A DNA stretch of 38,884 nt from Abyssisolibacter fermentans (GTDB lineage Bacteria; Bacillota; Clostridia; Tissierellales; MCWD3). The notes beneath the pieces are model-generated. The model saw only the letters and a program-made list of their open reading frames with translations. It made no database searches and was not told where the DNA came from. Position 1 is the first letter of the stretch; every line of letters starts with the position of its first letter. Shown here piece by piece: positions 1 to 8,512 of this stretch. The DNA lies in contig NZ_LOHE01000034.1 in NCBI RefSeq assembly GCF_001559865.1, forward strand, positions 1 through 38,884, written 5' to 3'. The translations under genes and the position numbers were made by a program.

Positions 1-24
1 CTACAGTAAATTAACGCTATCGAA

Positions 25-59
25 AAAAAACTATGACTTGCGAAAGGTCATAGTTTTTT
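25..59 (+). terminator. Rho-independent terminator of an upstream gene
   Basis: CTATGAC (31-37) pairs with GTCATAG (47-53) around a 9-nt loop. An A-run precedes the stem and six Ts (54-59) follow it. It must end a gene lying left of the window. No coding sequence of that gene can be recognised in the first 24 bases. Confidence 0.8.
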
Positions 60-67
60 GCTATAAT
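38..67 (+). promoter_or_regulatory. Candidate promoter with extended -10
   Basis: TTGCGA (38-43), an 18-bp spacer and TATAAT (62-67) preceded by TGC form a good vegetative-type promoter. It overlaps the terminator hairpin and runs into the inverted repeat at 65-92. No ORF with an SD lies between it and 322, so it may give a long leader for the gene at 322 or be fortuitous. Confidence 0.4.
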
Positions 68-92
68 ACAAAAGGTGTATACCTTTTGTATT
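65..92. repeat. 12-bp inverted repeat, possible operator
   Basis: AATACAAAAGGT (65-76) and ACCTTTTGTATT (81-92) are perfect inverted repeats separated by 4 bp. The left arm begins inside the candidate -10 box at 62-67, a common operator position for a dimeric repressor. It lacks a T-tail, so it is a poor terminator. No regulator gene is adjacent to support the operator reading. Confidence 0.4.
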
Positions 93-247
93 TCAACAAA
101 ATCTACATATATAATACAGTATAACTTTAACAAATTAACTTATAACAATATAAATACATAAAAAAAGCTAAATTTTAATATTTTGAAATATTTATATTAA
201 ATTATATCTGAATTATATTAAATAAATGACATATCATGCTCAGAATT

Positions 248-277
248 TTGAGAAAATTCAGTCGTTCGTGATATAAT
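248..277 (+). promoter_or_regulatory. Promoter for the M28 peptidase gene
   Basis: TTGAGA (248-253), an 18-bp spacer and TATAAT (272-277) with an upstream TG (extended -10) precede the start codon at 322 by about 45 nt. The remaining intergenic DNA (93-247) is very AT-rich and shows no ORF. Confidence 0.6.
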
Positions 278-321
278 AAGAAAAATATTCAAAATATAGG
301 AATAAAGGGGGCGGTATATTA

Positions 322-3300
322 ATGTTAAAGAGAAATAAAAGATTTTTAATTTTATTAGTTGGTATTCTTTTTTTATTAAGTGGATGTAATTCCATTAACA
401 CTGATCAGTTCGACGGGGATAATGCATATAATCATATTAAAGAATTGTCACTAGATAAATATGAAGGCAGGATGACTGGTTCTGAGGGGAATAAGTTAGC
501 TGCTGAATATATAGCAAATGAATTTGAAAAATATGGGTTAAAGCCGGGAGGAGCTGATAATACTTACTTCCAAAGTTTTGACATAAGAGTTCCAAAGATA
601 AATAATGTTCCTAAATTTCAAGTCGTAGATAATAAAGGCAATATTGTTATAGAATACAAGCATAGACAAGATTTCTATGAAGCGACATATGATTTTGCCG
701 GTGGTGGAAAAGTTAAAGGAAAGTTTGAATTAAAAAATTCTACTACTTTAGAATCTAATGAAGATAATAGTATTATCTTGATGAATGAAGCAATAGATTA
801 TAAAATTGGGGAAAAATTAGTTGAAGCTGGCGTAAAGGCTGTTATTACACCATCTAAATATGCAGTAGCTAATAAAAAAAGTATTGCTTTAGGAAATAAA
901 AAAGGACTTAAAGCACAACCAAAGTTTATACATTTAAGAGTAACACAAGAAATTTTTGATGATTTGGTGAATTACAGTAAAGAAGGTTATAAAATAAATA
1001 TAGATTTTGATTTAACATTTGAAATGGTTAAAGCTAATAATGTAATTGGATATATTGAGGGTAGTAATGAAAATTTAAAGGAAGAAGTTTTACTTATAAC
1101 TGCCCATTATGATCATGTTGGAGTTGATCCAGATAAGACAGTATTTAACGGAGCACTTGATAATGCATCTGGTGTAGGTACTATAATGGAAATAGCCAGA
1201 TTATCCAGTCAAAGTAAAGTAAAACCACAAAGAAGTATTATATTTATTGCTTTTGATGGCGAAGAAAGCGGTTTACAAGGATCATATTACTATACAAGAC
1301 ATCAATTGATTAGTACTGATAAATATAAGGTAATAAACGTAGATATGGTTGGTTCTAAAGAAAATGTACCTTTAGAAATCCACACATCGGTTGAAAGTAA
1401 TCCAGATAATGAAGAATTTTTAAAAGAGTTTGAAGATATATTAGAAAAAAATAATACAAAGTATAGTATAAACAAACAAAGTGAAAGTAGTGATCATTAT
1501 AGTTTTAATTATAGAGGTTTAGATGCTGTTACTTTAATACAATATGCAAATGATTTAATTCACACACCTTTAGATGATATTAATAATATTGATAAATCAA
1601 GAATTGGCGAGGTTAGCGACGTAATAATCAGCTATATGAACGATTATGCTTATGCAGCTTCAGATCAGTATAAAGTAAACATAAGTGAAAAACAGAAACA
1701 AATTTCATATGTAATTCCAATTATTATTGCTATGCTCATAATTATAGTTATTGTATTTATGTTTATAATAAAAAAACTTAGAAAAGATGAAAAGCTGAAA
1801 GAAAAATATTTAGGAAAATCAATTTTTACTATTGTTATTGTTCTTATTGCAATAATTAGTATTCTGATATTTAATAATTACCTATGGGATGAAGAAATTA
1901 AACAAATTTCTGGAATTGCCCCTTGGCGAACCAATGTGGATTTATTGGGTAGTTGTAATAATATAATAGATGTGAATGTAAAGGATGACATAACTGCTTT
2001 ACTTGGAAAGAAAGATGGTGTATATAAATATATCTTTAATAGTTATGGTAAGAAAATTAGTAATCAAAAAATTACTGATGACATTAACAAAGATTTCAAA
2101 CTTCTTAATAACGATGTTTATTATAAAGAAGATAATAAAATATATGTTTTAGACGAGGAAACTCCTAAATTGGTACTTGATAATATAAATAGTTATGAAG
2201 TATTTAATGTAAATAATAAAAATTATATAACTGCATTTAACAATAATGAAATTATCATTAAAGTTGATAATACTGAAAAAAGAATTGGGCTGAAAAACAT
2301 TAAAAATGCAGCTTTTAAAATTGATACAAGTGGTGTTATTCATGTAGTTGTAAAGCAAAACAATCAATTAAAGCATTTAGCTATTAATACACAAGGAGAT
2401 ATACTACTAGAAAAAGAACTTGAAAATTCTTTAAATATTACTGATTATAAGCTAGGTATTGATAATAATTATGGATATTTGTTCTATAATTTTAATGAGC
2501 AGGATTATTATGTGTCATTTAATATACACGATAAGAATACTGTAAAATTAAAACCTAAAGAGCTAGATATTCATGATGATTATGGAGCGTTATTAAAACA
2601 CCATGATACTATTAGTTTAGCAAATGAAATTTCAGAAGGAGATAGTTTATTTGCTACTATAAATGGAAATGTATATATTGGCGATAATTACGTATTTCTT
2701 TTAAAATTTAAAGAGGGTATACTATTTAGAGATAAAGTTATAAGGAGAAATAGTAAAGCATCACCTATGATAAATCCTATGATAGACCAATATGACAACC
2801 ATCAATATATAGGATGGATAGAGAATAATGATTTTATGATGATGAGTTCGAATGTTTTATTTGGTGAAAATGTAGGTATGAGAACTTTTTACAATAGACT
2901 TTATAGAATTGTTCAAAATTTTATTGTAGCATTTGTTACTTTTTTCTATGAAATATTCTGGTTTGTTCCAGGAATAATATTCTTTGTTATTTGGTGGTTT
3001 ATTAAGAGAGACAAATTCCTTGATAATGTATGGATTGTTATAGTGCCAATAGTACTAAGTTTATTAGCTCAAATATGGTCTTTTGATTTACCAAATTTGA
3101 TTGGAAATAAATTTGATTATATATGGATAAGTTTAGTGATTGCAGTAATAGCAGGAATATTTACACTATTAAATAAATATGAAAAAGGAAAAGGTTCAGC
3201 TATTAGATTATATGTAGTATTTATGATAATAAATATATTATTAGTTGTAAGTATTTATGCTCCATATAACTACAAAGAAGGATTAGAAAGAATGGGAGTA

Positions 3301-3339
3301 GTTACTGATATACCTTGTGAAGAGATGATTTTAGAATAA
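322..3339 (+). CDS. M28-family metallopeptidase lipoprotein fused to a polytopic membrane module
   Basis: A 1005-residue surface peptidase. Residues 1-22 form a lipoprotein signal with lipobox LSGC (Cys22). Residues about 40-460 are an M28 aminopeptidase-type domain with a PA-like insert (about 110-235). The expected zinc and catalytic residues are present: H262 and D264 in HYD, D280 in DNASG, E314/E315 in GEESG, D341 in VDM and H414 in HTP. Two membrane helices (about 462-484 and 500-520) follow. Next comes a roughly 330-residue hydrophilic beta-rich region suggestive of a propeller, then four more helices near the C-terminus. Positive loops (KKLRKDEKLKEK, IKRDK, NKYEKGKGSAIR) put both folded domains outside the cell. 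M28 enzymes are usually 400-550 residues, so the C-terminal half is an addition of unknown role. SD GGGGGCGG precedes the ATG. Peptidase call firm; substrate unknown. Confidence 0.85.
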   Translation: MLKRNKRFLILLVGILFLLSGCNSINTDQFDGDNAYNHIKELSLDKYEGRMTGSEGNKLAAEYIANEFEKYGLKPGGADNTYFQSFDIRVPKINNVPKFQVVDNKGNIVIEYKHRQDFYEATYDFAGGGKVKGKFELKNSTTLESNEDNSIILMNEAIDYKIGEKLVEAGVKAVITPSKYAVANKKSIALGNKKGLKAQPKFIHLRVTQEIFDDLVNYSKEGYKINIDFDLTFEMVKANNVIGYIEGSNENLKEEVLLITAHYDHVGVDPDKTVFNGALDNASGVGTIMEIARLSSQSKVKPQRSIIFIAFDGEESGLQGSYYYTRHQLISTDKYKVINVDMVGSKENVPLEIHTSVESNPDNEEFLKEFEDILEKNNTKYSINKQSESSDHYSFNYRGLDAVTLIQYANDLIHTPLDDINNIDKSRIGEVSDVIISYMNDYAYAASDQYKVNISEKQKQISYVIPIIIAMLIIIVIVFMFIIKKLRKDEKLKEKYLGKSIFTIVIVLIAIISILIFNNYLWDEEIKQISGIAPWRTNVDLLGSCNNIIDVNVKDDITALLGKKDGVYKYIFNSYGKKISNQKITDDINKDFKLLNNDVYYKEDNKIYVLDEETPKLVLDNINSYEVFNVNNKNYITAFNNNEIIIKVDNTEKRIGLKNIKNAAFKIDTSGVIHVVVKQNNQLKHLAINTQGDILLEKELENSLNITDYKLGIDNNYGYLFYNFNEQDYYVSFNIHDKNTVKLKPKELDIHDDYGALLKHHDTISLANEISEGDSLFATINGNVYIGDNYVFLLKFKEGILFRDKVIRRNSKASPMINPMIDQYDNHQYIGWIENNDFMMMSSNVLFGENVGMRTFYNRLYRIVQNFIVAFVTFFYEIFWFVPGIIFFVIWWFIKRDKFLDNVWIVIVPIVLSLLAQIWSFDLPNLIGNKFDYIWISLVIAVIAGIFTLLNKYEKGKGSAIRLYVVFMIINILLVVSIYAPYNYKEGLERMGVVTDIPCEEMILE

Positions 3340-3356
3340 TTTTAGAGTATTGTTTA

Positions 3357-3391
3357 AATGACTGTCTCAAAATGTATTTGAGACAGTCATT
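3357..3391 (+). terminator. Hairpin terminator after the M28 gene
   Basis: A perfect 15-bp stem (3357-3371 with 3377-3391) with a 5-nt loop lies 17 nt after the stop codon. The T-tail is poor (TATAATTTA), so termination may be partial. Confidence 0.65.
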
Positions 3392-3521
3392 TATAATTTA
3401 TAGGAAAATATATTAAATATGCTATTTGAAAAATTTGGTTGAATATTTTGTTAATAAATAATAAAATAAAATGTATTAGAATATTATATATTACATATAA
3501 AAGAATTTGGAGTGTGTTTAA

Positions 3522-3971
3522 ATGTTATATGTTATAGTAGGTATAATTATTATTTTAATTGATCAGATATCAAAAAAAATGGTAGATAGAGAACTCTACC
3601 AAAATGAAAAGATTCATATATACAAAAAATTATATTTTGTAAAAGTTTATAATTACGGCGCGGCATATGGAGTTTTGAAGAATAAGAGAAAATTCCTAAT
3701 TATTATGACTATTATATCTATAATCGTATTGTTATTTCTTGTTTTTTGTTTTGAACAAAATGAATTTAGTATTAGATTAGGTTTAGCGATAATTATTGCT
3801 GGGGCATTAGGAAATCTAATAGATAGAATAAAATACGGATATGTAATAGATTTCTTATACATTAAATCAAAATTTAAAAAAGTGCCTATATTTAATATTG
3901 CGGATGTTGCTATATTTGTAGGATTTTTGATTATTTTAATTTATGATATAAGTACAATAGTATTTGGTTAA
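3522..3971 (+). CDS. lspA: Lipoprotein signal peptidase (signal peptidase II)
   Basis: Membrane aspartyl protease that removes signal peptides from prolipoproteins after diacylglyceryl transfer. The 149-residue length and four hydrophobic segments fit the family. Conserved blocks are LIDQISK (D14), NYGAAYG (44-50), GNLIDR (97-102), VIDF with catalytic D110, and FNIAD with catalytic D128. The start is set by GGAGTG 7 nt before the ATG. It stands alone with no rluD or ileS neighbour as in many genomes, but lies between two lipoprotein genes (322 and 4157). It may therefore be a second, dedicated copy; that is inference. Confidence 0.9.
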   Translation: MLYVIVGIIIILIDQISKKMVDRELYQNEKIHIYKKLYFVKVYNYGAAYGVLKNKRKFLIIMTIISIIVLLFLVFCFEQNEFSIRLGLAIIIAGALGNLIDRIKYGYVIDFLYIKSKFKKVPIFNIADVAIFVGFLIILIYDISTIVFG

Positions 3972-4090
3972 CCAAAAGAAGAGTTAAATAATGCAAGAAA
4001 TTGAATGTTAATTTTAAAGCCCAAATCTATACAATTTATTGATAAATATTGCTAAATAATGTGAAAAAACCAGAACTAATTAGCAATATA

Positions 4091-4099
4091 TGATATAAT
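4091..4099 (+). promoter_or_regulatory. Extended -10 promoter for the DUF4932 lipoprotein gene
   Basis: TGATATAAT (TG at 4091, TATAAT at 4094-4099) lies about 58 nt upstream of the ATG at 4157. No good -35 is visible at 17-18 bp. Confidence 0.45.
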
Positions 4100-4156
4100 T
4101 ACTATAAAATACATACATAGTAATTGCAAATATTAAATCAATAAAGGGGTAGAGGG

Positions 4157-5284
4157 ATGAAAAAATTTTTTGTGATATTTCTAATAACAGTATTGTTAAT
4201 GGGTTTATTTATAGGTTGTAATAATGAGGAAACTAATTCATTGTTAGGTGATGAACTGAAAGAGGATGTAAAACTAAATGTTTATGTTGATTATAAAATA
4301 GAATTGTTATCAGTAGTTCAATATTTAGCTGATTTTAAATATAAAGATTATATGATAACAAATAAAGAATCTGATTATAAAGAAGATATAGATAAATTTT
4401 TTTCAGGACATAAAAATCATCCAGTAATTTCATTATATGAAAAACTTAGCAATAGAGGATTTACATACCATGTACCAACAAATCTTATGCTTTGTATTTC
4501 AGATGATATTGAGGTAGTGGATGAAAAACTAAAGGTTAATCAAGATGTTATTTTAAGATCAGGAGGAAATAAAAAAGTAGATGAATTTATAGAACAACTA
4601 AGGGATTTCAAGGAAGTAACTAATTTTGATGCTTTTTATAATGAACATAAAGGTTACTATGATAAGTTAGTTACTGATATAAGCAAGAAACTGGAAAGTA
4701 CCGATTGCTTAAATGTTCTCAGAGAATATTATGGGTCTGAACAACACAGTTATAATATAGTAATTACACCGTTAAATGCTGGAGGATATGGAATACGGAT
4801 GCCTCGAGAAAATAGTAAATTAGACATTTATTGCGTCATACCTCCGGTACAAGATAAAAAAGGGTTAACTAGTTTTGTTTGGCATGAGTTTAGTCACTCA
4901 TATGTTAATCCATTAACTGAAGAAAACTCAAGTGAAGTATTTAAATATATGAATTTATATGATCCTATTAGAGATGTGATGAAGAAGCAAGCATATGGTA
5001 GATGGGATGCTTGTGTAAATGAACATATTGTTAGAGCTATAACTTCAAGACTTAGTTCAAAAGAATTTGGTGAAGATGCCAGTATTAACGAGCTTAAATA
5101 TCATAGAAAAAGAAGTTTCTTTTATATAGATGCACTGTATGAAAAACTAGATGAATATGAGAATAATCGCAGTAAGTATAAAACATTTAAAGATTTTTAT
5201 CCTTGCTTAATAGATGTTTTTAAAGAATTTTCAGAGAAAGAATTAGGGGAAGATTTTTATAAACTAGAAGATGAAGGGCAATAG
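4157..5284 (+). CDS. DUF4932-type lipoprotein, putative gluzincin metalloprotease
   Basis: A 375-residue predicted lipoprotein: positively charged start, hydrophobic core and lipobox ending in Cys21. The C-terminal half has WHEFSH (H243, E244, H247), the zinc-binding HExxH form typical of metallopeptidases. It also has a downstream VNEHIVRAITSR helix in which E289 could be the third ligand. The phrase around HEFSHSYVNP is typical of DUF4932 proteins, whose substrates are unknown to me. It is monocistronic, with its own promoter and a terminator at 5352-5387. Secreted protease-like activity is inferred; the metal motif is seen directly. Confidence 0.75.
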   Translation: MKKFFVIFLITVLLMGLFIGCNNEETNSLLGDELKEDVKLNVYVDYKIELLSVVQYLADFKYKDYMITNKESDYKEDIDKFFSGHKNHPVISLYEKLSNRGFTYHVPTNLMLCISDDIEVVDEKLKVNQDVILRSGGNKKVDEFIEQLRDFKEVTNFDAFYNEHKGYYDKLVTDISKKLESTDCLNVLREYYGSEQHSYNIVITPLNAGGYGIRMPRENSKLDIYCVIPPVQDKKGLTSFVWHEFSHSYVNPLTEENSSEVFKYMNLYDPIRDVMKKQAYGRWDACVNEHIVRAITSRLSSKEFGEDASINELKYHRKRSFFYIDALYEKLDEYENNRSKYKTFKDFYPCLIDVFKEFSEKELGEDFYKLEDEGQ

Positions 5285-5351
5285 GTGCTGTTATTTATGT
5301 TATAATAATAAATAATACTAATGAAGTTATTTTAATATGAATACTTTATAG

Positions 5352-5387
5352 TAAAGACTATTACAAATTATCTAGTAATAGTCTTTA
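5352..5387 (+). terminator. Hairpin terminator after the DUF4932 gene
   Basis: TAAAGACTATTAC (5352-5364) pairs perfectly with GTAATAGTCTTTA (5375-5387) around a 10-nt loop, followed by TTTACTATA. Confidence 0.75.
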
Positions 5388-5474
5388 TTTACTATACAAT
5401 ATCAACAAAATTTTATAACAGCGCTTTATTTAAAGATATAAGTACAATTTTTGATTAACAAAAGGAGTGGAAAA

Positions 5475-6143
5475 ATGCTAGAAAACATTAAAGCAGTTAT
5501 ATTTGATTTAGATGGAACATTAGTCGATTCTATGTGGGTTTGGAGAGATATAGACATTAATTATTTACAAGATAAAGGTTCAGATATTCTTATAGAGGAT
5601 TTAGAAAGTGAAATCGAAGGTATGAGTTTTACTGAAACCGCTATGTATTTTAAGGAAAAATTCAATATTGAAGATTCAGTTGAGGATATAAAAGAAGAAT
5701 GGAATAGGTTGGCTTTTGAATATTATAGTAAGAAAATTTTATTAAAGGATGGAGCTAGAGAATTTATTAAGTACCTAAAGCAAAATGATATTAAACTTGG
5801 AATAGGGACAAGTAATTCTAGAGAGCTTGCTGAAGCTGTTTTGTTGTCAAATGGAATATTAGATTATTTTGATACATTTATAACTTCTTGTGAAGCGGGT
5901 AAAGGAAAGCCTAATCCGGATGTATTTTTGAAGGCTGCAAAGAATTTGGATGTTAAACCAGAGGAATGTATTGTGTTTGAAGACACATACGCAGGTGTTT
6001 TAGCGGGTGTTAGAGCTGGAATGAAAGTATATGGTGTAGCAGATGCGCTATCTTTAATCAATAAAGACAAAATATCGAAATTAGTTGAAAAATATATAAT
6101 AAGTTATTTTGATTTGGAAGTTTTAGCCAAAGAAGAAATATAA
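5475..6143 (+). CDS. HAD-superfamily phosphatase (beta-phosphoglucomutase-like)
   Basis: A 222-residue cytosolic HAD subfamily IA hydrolase. Motif I is FDLDGTLVDS with nucleophile D11 and general acid/base D13. Motif II is GTSNS (T112). The motif III lysine is in GKGKP (K145). Motif IV is VFEDT (E169, D170). A helical cap lies between motifs I and II. An upstream in-frame ATG exists at 5451, but AAAGGAGTGG (5461-5470) sits correctly for the ATG at 5475, so that start is preferred. Substrate cannot be assigned; small sugar phosphates are usual for the family. It is not obviously linked to its neighbours. Confidence 0.85.
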   Translation: MLENIKAVIFDLDGTLVDSMWVWRDIDINYLQDKGSDILIEDLESEIEGMSFTETAMYFKEKFNIEDSVEDIKEEWNRLAFEYYSKKILLKDGAREFIKYLKQNDIKLGIGTSNSRELAEAVLLSNGILDYFDTFITSCEAGKGKPNPDVFLKAAKNLDVKPEECIVFEDTYAGVLAGVRAGMKVYGVADALSLINKDKISKLVEKYIISYFDLEVLAKEEI

Positions 6144-6375
6144 GCTGTTACTATGTAAATATTTTTTTTTTTTAATATAGTGCGGAAGAACTTGATTTAT
6201 ATTTAGTTATATTATATTCTTTTTGTATGAAATACAAATTCTAGAAAGTAAGGCATAATTTTTTTGTATTGAATTAGTTTGTTAAATTGTTAAACTCTGA
6301 TTATTTATAAAAAATCTGTTGAACTATCCTTATTTTCTTAACAATAATTTATTACAAAACTTATAATTCTGACTA

Positions 6376-6386
6376 TATAATATAAT
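6376..6386 (+). promoter_or_regulatory. Candidate promoter for the threonine dehydrogenase gene; intergenic 6144-6445
   Basis: Two overlapping TATAAT boxes (6376-6381 and 6381-6386) lie about 60 nt before the ATG at 6446, with a weak TTACAA 18 bp upstream of the first. The rest of the intergenic region holds a T12 run near 6164-6175 and three copies of the heptamer TTGTTAA: two direct at 6279 and 6287 and one inverted at 6338. These could be a binding site. No ORF is seen. Confidence 0.35.
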
Positions 6387-6445
6387 ATTACCTTCTACGA
6401 ATAATCAGGGTGGTTAAAGTAATTAACTATCTAGGAGGTGCCTTT

Positions 6446-7390
6446 ATGAAAAAGGTTTTAGTAACTGGTGCTTTAGGTCAAATTGGATCTGAATTGGTTG
6501 TTAAGCTTAAAAATGTTTACGGAGAAGACAATGTAATTGCTAGTGGAAGGAGGAAAAAAGGTCCATATGATGGTTTGTTTGAACTTGTGGATGTAACTCA
6601 ACCAGAACAGATTTTTGAAGTAGTTAAAAAACATAAGGTTGATTGGGTTATACATTTAGCAGCTTTATTATCAGCTGTAGGAGAAAATAATCCAACAGCT
6701 GCTTGGAATATTAATATGGGTGGTTTATTTAATATTTTGGAAGTTGCTAAACAAGAAGGTTGTGGAGTTTTTGTTCCGAGTTCTATAGCTGCTTTTGGTC
6801 CAAATACTCCAAAGATTAATACACCACAAGATACTATTCAAAGACCAACAACTATGTATGGAGTTACTAAAGTAGCTGGAGAAATATTATGTGACTACTA
6901 CTATAAAAGATTTGGAGTAGATACTAGAGGAGTACGTTTTCCTGGTTTGATTTCTTATGAAACATTACCTGGAGGAGGAACTACTGATTATGCTGTTCAT
7001 ATTTACTATGAAGCATTAAAGCAAAAGAAATTCACATGCCCATTAGATAAGGAAACTCATATGGATATGATGTATATGCCTGATGCTTTAAATGCAATTG
7101 TAAATTTGATGGAGGCTGATGATAGCAAGCTTATACACAGAAATGCCTTCAATATTGCATCAATGAGTTTTTGTCCAGAAGATATTTGTAAGTCTATCCA
7201 GAAATTTATTCCTGAGTTTACTATGGATTATGATATTAATCCAACATTACAGAATATTGCTAATTCCTGGCCAGATTCTTTAGATGATTCGAATGCTAGA
7301 AATGAATGGGGCTGGAAACCTGAATATGACTTAGATTCAATGACTAAAGATATGTTAGAAAAACTCAGAGAAAAGTTAGATATAAAATAA
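6446..7390 (+). CDS. L-threonine 3-dehydrogenase, SDR/epimerase type
   Basis: A 314-residue enzyme that oxidises L-threonine with NAD+ to 2-amino-3-ketobutyrate. It belongs to the UDP-galactose-epimerase-like SDR group, not the zinc alcohol-dehydrogenase type. Seen are the Rossmann motif VTGALGQIGSE, the catalytic serine in PSSIAAFGPN, YGVTK (Y138, K142), and the family-typical GVRFPGLISYE and PGGGTTDYA. An in-frame ATG lies at 6410, but AGGAGGTG at 6433-6440 places the start at 6446. The usual partner gene kbl (glycine C-acetyltransferase) is not adjacent. A strong terminator follows. Confidence 0.9.
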   Translation: MKKVLVTGALGQIGSELVVKLKNVYGEDNVIASGRRKKGPYDGLFELVDVTQPEQIFEVVKKHKVDWVIHLAALLSAVGENNPTAAWNINMGGLFNILEVAKQEGCGVFVPSSIAAFGPNTPKINTPQDTIQRPTTMYGVTKVAGEILCDYYYKRFGVDTRGVRFPGLISYETLPGGGTTDYAVHIYYEALKQKKFTCPLDKETHMDMMYMPDALNAIVNLMEADDSKLIHRNAFNIASMSFCPEDICKSIQKFIPEFTMDYDINPTLQNIANSWPDSLDDSNARNEWGWKPEYDLDSMTKDMLEKLREKLDIK

Positions 7391-7408
7391 ATAGCGATTA
7401 GTTTACGT

Positions 7409-7445
7409 AAAAGCTGTCTAAAAGATATTTTTAGACAGCTTTTTT
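7409..7445. terminator. Bidirectional terminator between convergent genes
   Basis: AAGCTGTCTAAAA (7411-7423) pairs with TTTTAGACAGCTT (7429-7441) and is flanked by As on the left and a T-run (7440-7445) on the right. It serves the + gene ending at 7390 and the - operon ending at 7460. Confidence 0.85.
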
Positions 7446-7459
7446 AAGAAAAATGAAAC

Positions 7460-8512
7460 CTATGCTTTAATTTCATTTTCAATATTTCTAGCAAAAGCCT
7501 TAGCTCTTTGTTCTATATTAGAAAGTTTTTTAATTGCATTTTTATCGTTAGCGGTTTCCATTATTGCAAAGTATGGTGGTAATCTAAAGGTTTTATTCAT
7601 ATTTAGCGCACTTATAAGCTGTTTCGCTAATGCGTCGCCACCAGAGCTGCCAGACACTATTACACCGAATAAAGTTTTATTGTAGAATTTATTTGATCTA
7701 AATAATGCTGTTAGACGATTAATTACAGCAGAGATATTTGCTGAGAGTCCATCATTGTAGTTTGGACAAATCCAAATTACAGCATCTGCATCTAAAATTG
7801 CGGGATAAACTTCTTCTACCATTATTCCACCATAAAAACAGCTTATTTGATCACCATAATGTTTACACATCTTATAAGAACAACCTATACAATCTCTGAT
7901 AGAACCATTTTCAATGTGAATTTCTTTTATGTTGTTAAAACTTAAATAGTTTTTGATCATTTTCCATAGGGTTAGTGTATTTGAGGTTTTATAATTACTG
8001 GAATGAAGTACTAATAGCTTTGGGGCAGTGATTTGGTTAGGAGCTGGCTTATCCAGAAAACGTTTACCAAGCATTCTACATGCTTCTAAACACACTTCAT
8101 CTAGCGGTTTTTTAATGTTTTTTTGTAGGGTAAAAAAATTATGTAGAGAACCTATAGCTTCAACCATTGGTCTTCCAGGAAATCTACAGCCTAACATGTT
8201 TGCATGAAAAACAAGATCTTGTGCAGCTGTTTTTGTAAATAGATCATTTTTACCATGTATTAAAACAGCACCTGTTGAATTAGCTAAGCTAGAATAATTT
8301 CTTTGATATAATTTAGATATAATTTCAGACATACCTAAATTATATCCTGCTTTATTTAGTTCTAATGCAAATAATAAATTTTTGTTAGTTAAATCTGGTA
8401 GATTAGTTGTGTTATCAATTAATAAGTAATCTGTATTTCTAATAAAAGCTTTAAGCATCTTTTTTAACATTTCAGATGGCTTTTCGGGCATGATAACAAC
8501 TAATTCTTTCAT
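7460..8512 (-). CDS. Two-domain flavodoxin-fold NAD(P)H-dependent oxidoreductase
   Basis: A 350-residue protein. The C-terminal part (about 163-345) resembles NADPH-dependent FMN reductases / iron-sulfur flavoproteins. It has LLVLHSSNYKTSNT as a phosphate-binding loop and the cysteine pattern C208-x2-C211-x4-C216-x8-C225 typical of the GCxxC group. PNYNDGLSAN and SGSSGG follow as further flavin-contact segments. Residues 1-160 look like a second, degenerate flavodoxin-like half (VLIHGKND, LGCRFPGRP). Its ATG overlaps the stop of the upstream dehydrogenase-like gene by 4 nt, so the two are probably translationally coupled. It is the last gene of the minus-strand operon. Substrate unknown; an electron-transfer or reduction step in the same pathway is inferred. 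Confidence 0.75.
   Translation of the reverse strand: MKELVVIMPEKPSEMLKKMLKAFIRNTDYLLIDNTTNLPDLTNKNLLFALELNKAGYNLGMSEIISKLYQRNYSSLANSTGAVLIHGKNDLFTKTAAQDLVFHANMLGCRFPGRPMVEAIGSLHNFFTLQKNIKKPLDEVCLEACRMLGKRFLDKPAPNQITAPKLLVLHSSNYKTSNTLTLWKMIKNYLSFNNIKEIHIENGSIRDCIGCSYKMCKHYGDQISCFYGGIMVEEVYPAILDADAVIWICPNYNDGLSANISAVINRLTALFRSNKFYNKTLFGVIVSGSSGGDALAKQLISALNMNKTFRLPPYFAIMETANDKNAIKKLSNIEQRAKAFARNIENEIKA

Noticed and set aside
5451-5474. Upstream ATG for the HAD gene
   Set aside because: No SD precedes 5451, while AAAGGAGTGG is ideally spaced for 5475 and the DLDGT motif then begins at the usual residue 11.
6279-6344. TTGTTAA heptamers as a definite operator
   Set aside because: Three short matches in very AT-rich DNA can arise by chance, and spacing is irregular.
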